Shown: piece after piece, positions 1-10,800 of the stretch | How positions within the stretch are numbered: position 1 is the stretch's first letter | How the letters are laid out: each line of letters begins with the position of its first letter | From: Drosophila pseudoobscura | Lineage: Eukaryota; Arthropoda; Insecta; Diptera; Drosophilidae | Reading direction: 5' to 3' | NCBI RefSeq assembly: GCF_009870125.1 | Contig: NC_046680.1 | Coordinates: 14,899,501-14,963,500 of the forward strand | DNA: 64,000 nt | Position numbers and translations under genes: made by a program | Notes under the pieces: model-generated | The model's input: only the letters and a program-made list of their open reading frames with translations | What the model was told of the DNA's origin: nothing | Database searches by the model: none

Positions 1-1264
1 TCTCAAACGGAAAATGTATCCAAGGATTATCTGTGGTTCCGTTGTGGATTCAGAGCTTTGAACCAATGTCGTCCTATTGAAAGGCTTAGCACAAACAGAT
101 CACGCTTCTGCATACTCTTTCTAGACATACCTGTTATAACGTTTTATATGCCAAATTGAATTCCCTTCATATACATAGACTACTCTACTGCGTAAATCAA
201 AAACTTTTCTCACCCATCCAATGGCAGTTTAAACTCCTAAGTAGATTTGTAGGTTTAGGAATCTCAGAGCAATCGCATTACCACTTGGTAGACAGTGAAA
301 GTACCCGACCAGATCGAATCAGACCCGACCAAACGCAGGCAAAAAATAATCAAAATTTAAGTGTTCAGCTGAAGTTGATCGTACATTACAATACATACAT
401 GATTAGCCAGTTTTTTGGTACTATAGTAGAATTTTGATATAAGCCAATGTATGTATTCAGCAGATAATACAACTAATCTATGTACTATACCAGATAAAGA
501 GTACACTTTACACATTTATTGTAGATTCATATTGTCGCATTTGATGTTTCTCAGTATAAGCTGTAAACCAATTTTACAAATAAATCATACTTTCCCCAGT
601 CCGGGGGTCTTATAATATTTTTTTGAGCTTAGAGAACTTCAATTTGAGTTCTATAAATGCATATTTAAAAGGTGCAGCCTCGCAGCTTCTGTTTGAATTC
701 GATAACATTTTCATAGCAACCACCATTTTTAGTTTCATAGCAGCCAGCTCTAATAATCTCATACGTTCCGTCAGTACCGATTTTTGATTTAAACCATATA
801 GTATATAGAAATCCAATAAAAGCAGTTATTGAAATTAAGCCAATCAAGTAGAAAATAATTTATTAATCGGATAAAATTGTGTGGGCACGGCTAAATGTTC
901 TATATAGCTGGTAATATTCGACGGAAAATCAAAAACGAGGAATATGTTAAATAGAACTTGAATTCGTCAGTATATTTACGGTATATTTTTCAATTTCGGA
1001 CAATGCTCCTTAGCGATTTAATCAAATGTGGAGCAACGTAAATCTTTATCTTGAACTTTCGACATTAATGTCGATTCCCAGTCTTCTGAAAACAGCTCTA
1101 TTATTTGAGCCCTGTTGTCCTTTTTAAAGTATTGGTTATTTATTAATAGTTAAACCAACCTGCAATCAGCTGCTCGGTTGCAGAAGTCCCGCGGGGGTCC
1201 CGCCAGCCATCCTTAATTGGTGGAATATTTAGAAAAATTTCAATATTGTTTATTACTTCTGTCC
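1..1264. other. Left-edge sequence, no confirmed gene
   Basis: AT-rich sequence with no gene I can establish. One minus-strand frame (847-665) is open for 60 codons. It starts with a hydrophobic stretch and ends with a cysteine-containing tail (GCY...GGCY...GCTF), but it has no ATG at its head and no clear splice acceptor, so it could be a fragment of a small secreted or membrane protein or chance. The segment 851-988 is one half of a direct repeat described separately. The first ~170 bases are open in frame 1 but resemble nothing I recognise. Confidence 0.4.
851..988 (+). repeat. Direct repeat, left copy (partner 4617-4755)
   Basis: About 138 bp that reappears in the same orientation at 4617-4755 with roughly 85-90% identity by eye. 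Shared stretches include GGCTAAATGTTCTATATAGC and AATTCGTCAGTATATTTACG. The second copy lies directly upstream of the putative RalGPS promoter, so this copy may be a duplicated piece of promoter-proximal DNA. Together the copies bracket the DUF1091 inverted pair. Confidence 0.8.
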
Positions 1265-1276
1265 CGGGTACCCTGT

Positions 1277-1333
1277 GATTATCTATTTACGATTCAGTGG
1301 TACTTCGATAAGAAGCCACAAAAGCGAAATTAA
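1277..1333 (+). pseudogene. 3' remnant of a third DUF1091 gene
   Basis: Nineteen in-frame codons ending in TAA encode a tail that matches the final exon of the adjacent genes (DYL..IQWYFDKKP then a short KRN end). No upstream exon of this copy is present, so this is a truncated relic. It sits upstream of the intact gene in the left arm, and the identical arrangement occurs in the right arm. The truncation therefore predates the inverted duplication. Confidence 0.7.
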
Positions 1334-1506
1334 AACAAGAATGCATTGTGCCGAAGATCGGATATCTTTATAACTATAGTGTATTAGTGTTCAATCAGCG
1401 TTTAGAGTAATTAAAGCAATTTAACTCTACCATGCATAAATGAACACAGCATAAAATAACACGTTCGTGTCATTCAAATTTTATTGTGCCCTCAAGAGCA
1501 GGAACA

Positions 1507-2163
1507 ATGCGTTGCCAGCTGATTATCTCTGCGCTTCTCGGATTATTCCTAACATTCCACATCAATATAAACGTAAATATATGGATAATACTAGTAAAGT
1601 GGACAATATTGAACCAAGTTTTTTAGGATGCCGTCGTCTTCAAGTTTACAAACTTCGTCTGCGAGAGTTACAACCAATCATGGTTCGTGTTCCACAACTA
1701 TCGTCTGAAGGCTGTCAGCCGAAACAAAGTGCTCCTCAATATGAATGGGACGATACTACATCCGACCAACAATATGTCAATTCATGTCAGAATTTTCAAA
1801 AAGGCCAACGGCTATAAGCCTTGGCTCGTCGATATTTACTTTGATTTCTGTCAGTATTTCAGAAAGCGGAATCAACCTGTTTTTAATATAATCTATGGGC
1901 TCTTCAAAGGGTTTAGTAACATAAACCACTCATGCCCCTACGTGGTAAGATTATACGTCTATGTCTAACCACTTGTACATCTGAAATTTATATTGCAGGG
2001 TCCACAGATTGTCGAGGACTTTTATCTAAGACCTGAGCTACTGCGTATTCCCATGCCAACAGGGGATTATTTATTGGCGCTTCAGTGGTACTTCGATAAG
2101 AAGATACAGTTTGATACGAACGTTAGTTTTACATTTGTGGAGGATTTAATGAAGAGCAAATAG
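1507..2163 (+). CDS. DUF1091 family secreted protein (copy 1)
   Basis: A three-exon gene of 182 aa: 1507-1572, 1627-1944 and 1999-2163. The introns are 54 bp each, both phase 0, with GTAAAT...TTTTAG and GTAAGA...TTGCAG borders. Residues 1-22 form a signal peptide (MRCQLIISALLGLF...). The mature protein shows the DUF1091 pattern: FTNFVCES near the start, the NGYKPW motif, a DFCQYF helix, GLFK.FSNINHSCPY and a C-terminal QWYFDKK...TNVSF segment. DUF1091 (DM8-type) proteins are a large Drosophila family of small secreted proteins of unclear biochemical role. I see no defect, but the stretch KKIQFDTN departs from the family's usual KKPL.TN, and several core positions differ from copy 2, so this copy seems to be diverging faster. 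Confidence 0.85.
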
Positions 2164-2210
2164 TGGGAATCACCTGAATACAGATTCAGTAGAATCCTGA
2201 CGTTCCCTGA

Positions 2211-3042
2211 AAACAACAGTAGAAAATGTACACATCATTTGATCCTATTGTAAATTGCGCCTTTTGACATGTATTAAATAGAGAACGACGAGTCTGTGCT
2301 CATAAGTGGTTTATTCAGAACTGAAGAGACGACATGTGTACATATGTACTTACATACGAATAGGAGAGACGAGAGATAACAGAGGCTCTCGCTGTTCATG
2401 TACATTATGTTAATTAGCGTTGTCAGACAGATCATATTATGGTTACACTTCAAATTTCAACAGATCCGCTTAATTAATCATTTTTCTACATGATAGGACA
2501 TTGGCTTGCATCACAGTTGTAAAGCATTCTGTGTGTTTGGAAGACGCGGTAGGGCTTTAAGGAGCTGACCGTTGGCTTCAAAATCCAATAGAATCGGCTC
2601 TTAGTTCTACGGTCTCAGTTAACCTGTTTGTAACTGCTGAATTAGTCTCCTAAGCGCAAAACGGTAACTCCGCAGGATCTGCAAATGCCAACTGTCCCTC
2701 AGCCAACAGTTGATTTCGTTTGCCACTCCAAGGGCAATAATAGTATAATGCTGCAATGCAATGCAATAATAATAATGCTGGTGATGCAAATTCGAATTTA
2801 TCACCTCGAATAGCATGCAGCCTGTAGCCTCGCATTGCCGCATGAATGAGTCAATAAATGCTGATAATTATAGCTCAAAAATAACAGATGGTTCTCGGCT
2901 AAACAGATTTTATTTTACCGAAACTAGACCCCAATTTCCGTTTCTATTTCCCTTTCGTTTCATACAGTGTTCAGTCAAATATCACGGAATAGCCCATACA
3001 TATATTTGATTAATCGGTACAATACATTTTGTTTTTTAAGGG
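2211..3042. other. Spacer between DUF1091 arms
   Basis: Unique sequence between the two inverted arms, containing the 3' flanks of both convergent genes. It holds a short (TAA)n-like stretch near 2755-2775. No coding exon, hairpin RNA or recognisable transposon end was found. Confidence 0.5.
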
Positions 3043-3083
3043 ATCTTCAGGATTCTACTGAATCTGTATTCTGTTGATTCCTA

Positions 3084-3737
3084 CTAATTTCTCTTCATTA
3101 AATCCTCCACGAATGTAAAACTAACGTTCGTATCAGCCAGTGGTTTCTTATCGAAGTACCACTGAAGCGCCAATAAATAATCCCCTGTTGGAAAGGGAAG
3201 ACGCAGTAGCTCAGGTCTTAGATAAAAGTCCTTGACAGTCTGTAAACCCTGCAATATAAATTTCAGATGTACAAGTGGTTAGACATAGACGTATAATCTT
3301 ACCACGTAGGGGCATGAGTGGTTTAAGTTACTAAAATCTTTGAAGAGCCCATAGATTATATTAGCAATAGGTTGATTCCGCTTTCTCAAATACTGACAGA
3401 CATCAAAGTAATTATCGACGACCCAAGGCTTATAGCCGTTGGCCCTTTTGAAAATTCTGACATGAACTGAAGCATTGTTGACCGGATGTAGTATCGTACC
3501 ATTCGCATTGAGGAGCACTTTGTTTCGACTGACGGCCTTCAGACGATAGTTGTGGAACACGAACCAGGATTGGTTGTAACTCTCGCAGACGAAGTTTGTA
3601 AACTTGAAGACGACGGCATCCTAAAAAACTTGGTTCAATATTGTCCACTTTATCCATATCCATATATTTACGTTTATATTGATGTGGAATGTTAGGAATA
3701 ATCCGAGAAGCGCAGAGATAATCAGCTGGCAACGCAT
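3084..3737 (-). CDS. DUF1091 family secreted protein (copy 2)
   Basis: Minus-strand exons 3737-3672, 3620-3303 and 3248-3084 give 182 aa, with introns of 51 and 54 bp at exactly the positions of copy 1. The 22-residue signal peptide is identical to copy 1. Domain landmarks are FTNFVCES, NGYKPW, DVCQYL, GLFKDFSNLNHSCPY and QWYFDKKPLADTNVSF. About 20 residues differ from copy 1, and here they generally match the usual family consensus, so this is probably the more conserved copy. The two genes are convergent, ~920 bp apart stop to stop. Function is unknown beyond secretion. Confidence 0.85.
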
Positions 3738-3910
3738 TGTTCCTGCTCTTGAGGGCACAATAAAATTTGAATGACACGAACGTGTTATTTTATGCTGTGT
3801 TCATTTATGCATGGTAGAGTTAAATTGCTTTAATTACTCTAAACGCTTATTGAACACTAATAAACTATAGTTATAAAGATATACGATCTTTTGCACAATC
3901 CATTCTTGCT

Positions 3911-3967
3911 TTAATTTCGCTTTTGTGGCTTCTTATCGAAGTACCACTGAATCGTAAATAGATAATC
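3911..3967 (-). pseudogene. 3' remnant of a third DUF1091 gene (right arm)
   Basis: Inverse copy of the 19-codon relic at 1277-1333, with the same TAA end and the same position upstream of the intact gene. Confidence 0.7.
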
Positions 3968-3976
3968 ACAGGGTAC

Positions 3977-4616
3977 CCGCGCCCTAGTGTACCATTCCCC
4001 CACCCCCTGCCCATTCTTCATTTATTTTGTGGCGGTAGGTCAGTCCATCAAAAGACCCAAAACAAGAACCAAACTCAAATTTCAGTTCTAGCGGCCAGCA
4101 ATACTAAACACACACACGCAAAGTACGTGAGAATGCATGTGCACCCATACACTAAAACATGAATCGGGTAGAATCGGTAATAACCGGTTCACAACAATGA
4201 GTCCCATTCCATGCAGACATACCCTGGGGGAAATGGATGTTATAGAGTTGTGAATATGTTTGTCATCCCAGGGTCCAAAGAAGGCAAATAAATTTAGTCT
4301 CTGTTTTAAACATATTTCAACGATATTTGAATCTTATTTTTTTTTCTTGCAGGGAACAAGAATAGGTATCAGGATCGAGATATATATACAATATACAAAT
4401 AATAAACATGAATATGTTTTGAGAAAAAGTCTTTATTAGTTACGTTTTATCTTCATATCATATTTACACTCTCATATAAAATTAACAAAATAGGGTATAC
4501 AAAGGCCTATACTAGGTCTTTGGCGACTGTTTTTTTTTTTTTTTGAACTATTTTGTTTAAGCCTTGTTTAGTCAAAATACAACAATACCAAGGACTAAAA
4601 ACTAACCAACTGTGTA
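3977..4616. other. Intergenic sequence upstream of RalGPS
   Basis: Holds a C-rich patch (~4000), a (CA)n stretch (~4110) and a T-run at 4531-4544. A strong acceptor-like signal (poly-T then TTGCAG, ending at 4352) is followed ~50 bp later by AATAAA. This could be the last exon of an unseen + strand transcript, but no matching coding exon was found. Confidence 0.4.
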
Positions 4617-4755
4617 GAAAATTTATTCATCAATGGGCTAAAATTATGTGGGCATGGCTAAATGTTCTATATAGCTGGTAATAGTCGACGGAAGATCAAA
4701 AACGAGGAATATGTAAAAAAGGACTTGAATTCGTCAGTATATTTACGGTATATTT
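4617..4755 (+). repeat. Direct repeat, right copy (partner 851-988)
   Basis: Second copy of the direct repeat described at 851-988. It runs up to ~40 bp before the Motif-1-like element of the RalGPS promoter. Confidence 0.8.
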
Positions 4756-4789
4756 CGAAAACAAGACGGTATATTTTGGTATATTTCTG

Positions 4790-4810
4790 AGGGTCGCGGT
4801 CACACTGGAC
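4790..4810 (+). promoter_or_regulatory. Motif 1-type core promoter, probable RalGPS TSS
   Basis: The segment CGCGGTCACACTGGAC at ~4794-4809 matches the Drosophila core-promoter Motif 1 consensus (YGGTCACACTR, bound by M1BP), which is typical of broad, TATA-less promoters. It is preceded by two GGTATATTT elements and followed ~380 bp downstream by a good splice donor at 5190. The assignment to RalGPS is inferred from position and orientation. Confidence 0.6.
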
Positions 4811-7800
4811 GCGTGAATTCTGTGTAATTTTTAGCATTTAAATTTCTGGATACTACTCATTTTTTTGTGTTTGTGTTTAAGAATCCAACAGTACTTTGCT
4901 GGCGGAGCGCTTTTCCTGTTCGATGTTCGGTCTGATACGTGGAGATAACATACGGTAGCAAATGTGTGGTGGTTGAGAGTTCTCGGCGTCGGTATCGCGC
5001 GCCGACCAAACATTTATTTGTTTTTCCCCAATGCTAAAAGAGACGCGAAGAAGCCAATAAGTGTAGCGAAGATTAATTAAATGTGCGTTGCGCGCGTGTC
5101 GTCACACACCAATTAATCGAATTAAAGCGGTGCCCGTGCCCCAAGTTGGATAATGCGGCCACAGTGCCACAGCTTCAGCTGCTGTTTAGGTGAGTTCTGG
5201 TCTGCGCTGCTGTGGGGCTACCGCGAAGGGCTGGGTTTGTACCGTGGGCGGGGGGCGCTAGGCGTTGGGAAACTATAAATAATGTGCAATGCTATTTTGG
5301 ATAGGCGACGGCGTCCGTGTCGCCCCAGAAATCATGAAGAATCAAGTGCAATTTTCCTTTTCTTTCGGGGTCCCGCGCGTCCATGCTGATTACGAAACGG
5401 GGCAAGGCGCGAGTGACAGGGGATGGGGAGTGGACGCCCGCTTGGCATACAATGGAGCTTGGCTTTCGTTAACGAAGGAAAATTGCGTGCGAAGGTGTGT
5501 TGGGGGTGTCTGTTTGCTTTCGTGTTCAATGCGCTATCGATTTGGTTAGGGGTGTTCACCGTTCCCCCGCTTCCGGTAGGAAAGCAGGGTATGTCTTTTA
5601 TGTGAATCATCCATCGTTTGGTTTGTCGTCGAGCAGCGCAATCAATAAAAATCGTTTAGCATTACCCGCATTGCTTGACTTGACACTTCCTTTAGCGTTA
5701 GATCATGTGATAAGCAAATGCTACTATCAGTCACAGATACACACACACTAGCACGCTTAGCAACGCCCCTTCTCGAAATTCGAATTTAAATGTTTTCCAG
5801 CTGTTGTTGCTGCTTCGTTTCTTTGGCCCACGGATACTTGTTCAACAGGATGTGGGTCCCAGCAGCAGCAGAAGCAGCGACAGATGTTTCTGCCTGCCCT
5901 CGCATCGTTGCAAGATGTGAGATGCTGACATGCCATTTCAAGGCCCTCTCCATCGGTCTCCCTACCTCTCGCTTCCAATTGCCTTTGTTCTGGCTTAAGT
6001 ACAGCCACTCGGAAAGAAATGGGTAAATGGTTCATTTCTAGGCCGGGATGGGACCTGAGCCGCTCACTGGGTGCCTGCAAGTGACCCACTTTGGAAGCGC
6101 GGATCACATAAGCCGCAAAACCAACAAAAACAAAATGCGAGAAAGAAGAAACCTCAGCTCAATTGCTTGGCCTTCCTTGTGGGCCCCAGCTTTGTTTTTG
6201 TGCACTCTCACGCGGGGGTATCATGATTATTCCCAGAAGTTTGCAATGCTGCAAGCCGACACATGTCCGACCCTGCGATTAATAAGGGTACTCATATGTA
6301 CATATGTATGTATATGTATTCTCTGTATTCTTGATTTTTCTGCCTGATCTCATGAAAACCAGTTACTAAACCCTTATTAAATGCGGAACTACGATCGGAT
6401 AGCCAAGATATTATTGTACAAACAAACACACCTAATTCAGAAACGATCGGTGCACCAAGGGTATCTCTAACTTCGGTCCGCCCAAGCATGGGCTTCCTTT
6501 CTGGTTGTTGTTCAGTTTTGCACTTTTCATTTGTGCTGGTAGTTTCTCTCTTGTTGTTACCCACCAGCGACCGACCGTAATTACCTGTATTCCTCCACCG
6601 AAGTGTGCGTCAGTCGAGTGCATGTGCGCGAGCGTGTGTGTGAATAGTTTTCTACGGGCTGCCACTTGCCGTGGAGCCCCGAGTGTGCCGCCGAGTGGAT
6701 TATGGTCGGATGATAACGCCCCTAGTTCTCAATGAAAGATTAGCTAAATGTTTTCCCACTTGAATAGCATCCCGCCACCCTCTGATATTCCAATGTCTTC
6801 TCTGGCAGTCGGTGTCGAAGGTTGATTGAGTCAAATGGAAATTAATGCACAAATATTTCATTTTTAATCGCAAATCTCTTCGGGCGGTTGTTGAACTTGA
6901 CAGCAGAATGAAACGCCGAGCCGAGCGAAGATCACTGGCGACAGCCACTCACCGCTGACCTTGCTCGCCATTATCCATATTGTATAAGTACGAGAGATAC
7001 TACATGCATAAAATATTTTGTAAAAACTGTGCTGCCAGCTCGAACTATGCATAAAGAAAGCGGCTCCAGAGATCTTTGGCCCCGCAGCGAAGTCTGAGGG
7101 TCAAGCAGAGCTGAACTGCAGATTCTTTTGATGGGCAATCACATGTCGTAGCCGCCGGCGCAAATTCCAGAGCAACACCCACCCACACACGAAGGGGCCA
7201 AAAGAATTTATCAATGGAAAACGCCAGCAGCCAGAGATGGGAAGCAAGAATATTAATGCTAAGTTTCCTCAGGCACACATGATTACCCCCTCCCCCGCAC
7301 ACAAACGTATGTATGAGCATACATATGCATAGAAATATGTATGGCATTGTATTTTATTTAAATACAATTGCAGGCCTTACACTGATAAACAAAAAACTGA
7401 AAAGCAGAATGAAAATTAAAATGAATATGAGAACGGAGAACAGAACGGAGAAGGCAATGTGATTTCCGCGAACTCTGCAGCTGTTTTGTTTGTTTTCTTT
7501 GAAGAAATTTATGTAAAGACAATAAACATATTGGCCAGAGAAAGACTAGGGAGAGATGGTGCCGTTCTGGAGGAAGATTGCAGTGGGCGGCATTTTTTGG
7601 CAGATAAACAGGCAAAAAGAGGCGCCTCCACATCCACATTCTTCCATATCCCTGACCACGAAAACAGCCATTTGTTGCCGTGTGTGTTTTTTTTTATCTG
7701 TATCACATAAATCCGCTGGATCTGAAAAGTTTACGAAATTCGCATTAAAGGAGATCTGTCTTCCAGACAGAAAAGAGGGAAATCTTAACAGATAGACAGG

Positions 7801-10800
7801 GCAGGCCACATGAGGAACGTTTATTGTTTGGCTTGGCTTTAATTGCTATAATTTGATATCTACTATAAATGTGTTCTCTTTTCCGAGCCATAACCGAAAA
7901 GAACTCTGAACGAAATTCGCACAGATTGGCAGATACACATATCCGTAATTTGTGGTATATTCGGAATCGGACTCGACCCATCCCATCCCATCAGAATGAG
8001 ATACGAGTATTTGTGTGTGTTGAGCGAATAGTTCAATAGTCAATAAAGTCCATTTGCTCAAAAACTTGAGGCAGTCGTCTGGCATTTTGGAATATATGTA
8101 CATACATATATAATTCGTGTTCGCCATTTGTCTTTTCTGGGCTTTTGTCGGTTGTTTTTGTTTCGTTTCCCCCAATTTGTTTTCATTTTATCTACATATA
8201 TCCCTCCACATACTCGCCCCCGTACGAGTAGCCGTATATCTGCTTGTGTATGTTTTTGTAAATACGCTGCAATTGAATGGGGTTTCCTTTTTTCGGGATA
8301 GAAGCATATGCAAATGCCTGGGAAGATGCGAATCCCGCACGATTAGAATGGAATCTGCTCTCAGTTCGAATCGAATAGTATAGAAGGTAATGCGAAATAG
8401 AATTTAGTGCCATTACCGTATGCATATGGATACTGACTTTTCCTCTTCCGTCTTTGGTTATCGTCTCTCTGTGGCGTGCTCTCTTCATCGCACCCCCACA
8501 ACGCCACACACTCATCTCTAATCATATTTTCTCGGCCATATCTGAATCGGGTAATTCCATTTGGTCCACTGAGCAACGCAAAATAATCGAAGGAACCGCA
8601 GATGCTGATACAGACACAGACCCCCAGTGACAGCCGCGACAGCATGGCGAAGGCGATGCCAGTGGGGCTATGTGTGGACGTCATTGCATTTGATCAGCTC
8701 TTCTTTGAAATGATTATAACTTAATTGAAATTAATTAGCCGGGGTCGTCTCAGTCAGACTTTGCTTGGAGAAATGTGCATAGGAATGGCGTAGATACACA
8801 GACACAGACACTGCAGTGCAGTGCAGTGTGGTGCCGGGCAGGGCAGGGCATGGAAGATTGAACTCAAACTATCTATCATTCTCAGCGTTGCAGTGGAAGT
8901 CTAGAGAACGACCGGCATTCAGAGAAGGGAGATAGATACATACATACTTGTACTTCGTAGGCCCGTAGTTAAATTTGGGTTCATTTCCAGGGCCCGTGCT
9001 CAGCGAGTTCATTGAACCAAGCGGAAAACCAATTTCGGCTTTGGCTTTGGTGACTCGTTTTCAAAACAAGACAAAACTTTCCGCTGGCCGTTGCAGCCAT
9101 AGCCTTTATCAGTGGTGCGAGTGTGTGTCTGTGTGTGCAGCATATTGTTGCACCCCCAAAAAGCCAGTCGACCACACGACTGCTACCATAAAAGAGCAAC
9201 GCAGAGCGGACCAGGCCGGGCCAGGTCTTCCTATTGCTTCCGCGCGCTCCGTGCTCGTGACTCACATAGCCCATTCCATTCAATTGGAAATTGGGCAGCG
9301 AAGCGTGCCAGAAGCTGCCGCCTTTCCGCTGTTCGTGCAACACAAAAGCCACAATGCAGAACAACACCGTGCCACAGCAAAACAAACTTCGGTTTCAGTA
9401 AGCGCGTGGAAAGAGAGGAAAACGGTTGCCCGAAGCTGTGCATACCCTTGCAGATCGATCCTTCCTATCGCAGGTGATATTTGAATCTACAGCGATCGTA
9501 GTTGATGTCCGAGAAGTCTTGTAAATCATTAAACACTCCTTCACTAGGGTATAACAGCGGATCCATTCGAAACTTTATCACAGAGCGAACTCAATCGGAA
9601 AGTTTATACTTACAAGTCCCGTCGTTTATTGCAGTCTGTTTGTGTTGTCCAAGTCCCTCGTCCGCTGGTTGCCATGATGCGATACTCGGAAATCTCACGC
9701 GACCTGTCCATGGATAATCTGCGCTACTCGGAGGTAAGACTTCTCGATTACCCATTGAAAACGGTTTAACTAATGTTTGCCAATCCCTCAGTTGAGCAGA
9801 AAACCAACAACCGACTATAATGGATACGCTGGGCAGGCGTATTCTACGCAGTTGCAGTTCAGACAGAACTCCCCCGCTACTGCTACGCCGCCATCCATGC
9901 AGTCGCAGCAGCAGCCGCCTCGACTGGCCAAGCAGCGGAGTCCGAATGGGAATGCGCATACAATGGCCTGCTTGCGGCAGGAGAAGAGCCCGAAGGAGCA
10001 CCAGGTGGAGCCTCAGATGATGCAGCATCAGGCCAGCAAAACGCTGAACATCAAGAGCACGCGACGCAAGAACTCCATCGGATGCCTCAACAGTTTCTCC
10101 TCCTCGCCAGACTCACCGGGATGCTACTACAGCATAGCGTAAGTGAACCACCCACAACCATTGACTCACTTCTTACAGAAACTTCTCGATTCCAGGGCCT
10201 CGGCAGCACCGTCCTCCAAGTCGCAGAGCCTGCCGGCCCATGGCTCCATCAAGCAGCTGGATGCGGTCATCTTGAGCGCCCTGCGAGTGCCCGCCGATGT
10301 TCTAGCCAACCAGATCACGCTGCTAGACTTTCCTGTCTTCGCCGTGATTCAGCCGGATGAGCTGGGCAGCTGTGCCTGGACAAAGAAGGACAAGCATGTG
10401 GTCACGCCGAACATTGTGGCCTTCACCAAGCGCTTCAACCACACGAGCTTCTGGACAGTGCAAGAGATATTGAACGGCGAACAGCCCAAGCAGCGAGCGG
10501 AGATAATGACGCATTTCATCAAGGTATGGGAGAGGATCCTTTAACCGAATCTTCAGTCGAATAATCACCCACGTTTGACTCTCTCTAGGTGGCCAAGAAG
10601 CTGCACGAGCTGAACAACCTCCATTCGCTGTTCGCCATAATCTCGGCCATGCAAAGCGCCAGCATCTATCGGCTGAAGAAGACGTGGGCCTGTCTGTCCA
10701 AGAAGGATCGTCAGTCGTTTGATCGGCTCAGTGACATATTCAGCGATCAGGACAATTGGGCCAATCTGCGGGCCTACCTGGAGAGCCTACGCCTGCCCTG

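Larger units (their letters stand above)
1265..2210 (+). repeat. Left arm of DUF1091 inverted duplication
   Basis: This ~945-bp block is repeated in inverse orientation at 3043-3976. Each arm carries, in the same order, a 19-codon remnant of a DUF1091 3' end, ~170 bp of promoter-proximal sequence, a complete three-exon DUF1091 gene and ~45 bp of 3' flank. The arms are about 90% identical by eye, with most coding differences in exons 2 and 3. About 830 bp of unrelated sequence separates them. Confidence 0.85.
3043..3976 (-). repeat. Right arm of DUF1091 inverted duplication
   Basis: Inverse copy of 1265-2210. Homology starts just beyond the stop codon of the minus-strand gene (shared ACAGATTCAGTAGAATCCTG) and ends in a shared GGGTACCC motif at about 3970-3977. 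Confidence 0.85.

Noticed and set aside
4353-4430. Possible terminal exon after a strong acceptor, with AATAAA
   Set aside because: No upstream exon with a compatible frame was found, and poly-T tracts often imitate acceptors.
8975-9484. Long overlapping open frames on both strands (up to 169 codons) in RalGPS intron 1
   Set aside because: Frames are open on both strands at once in GC-richer DNA, the longest lacks an ATG at its head, and none joins in phase to the RalGPS coding exons. More likely 5' UTR or regulatory DNA.
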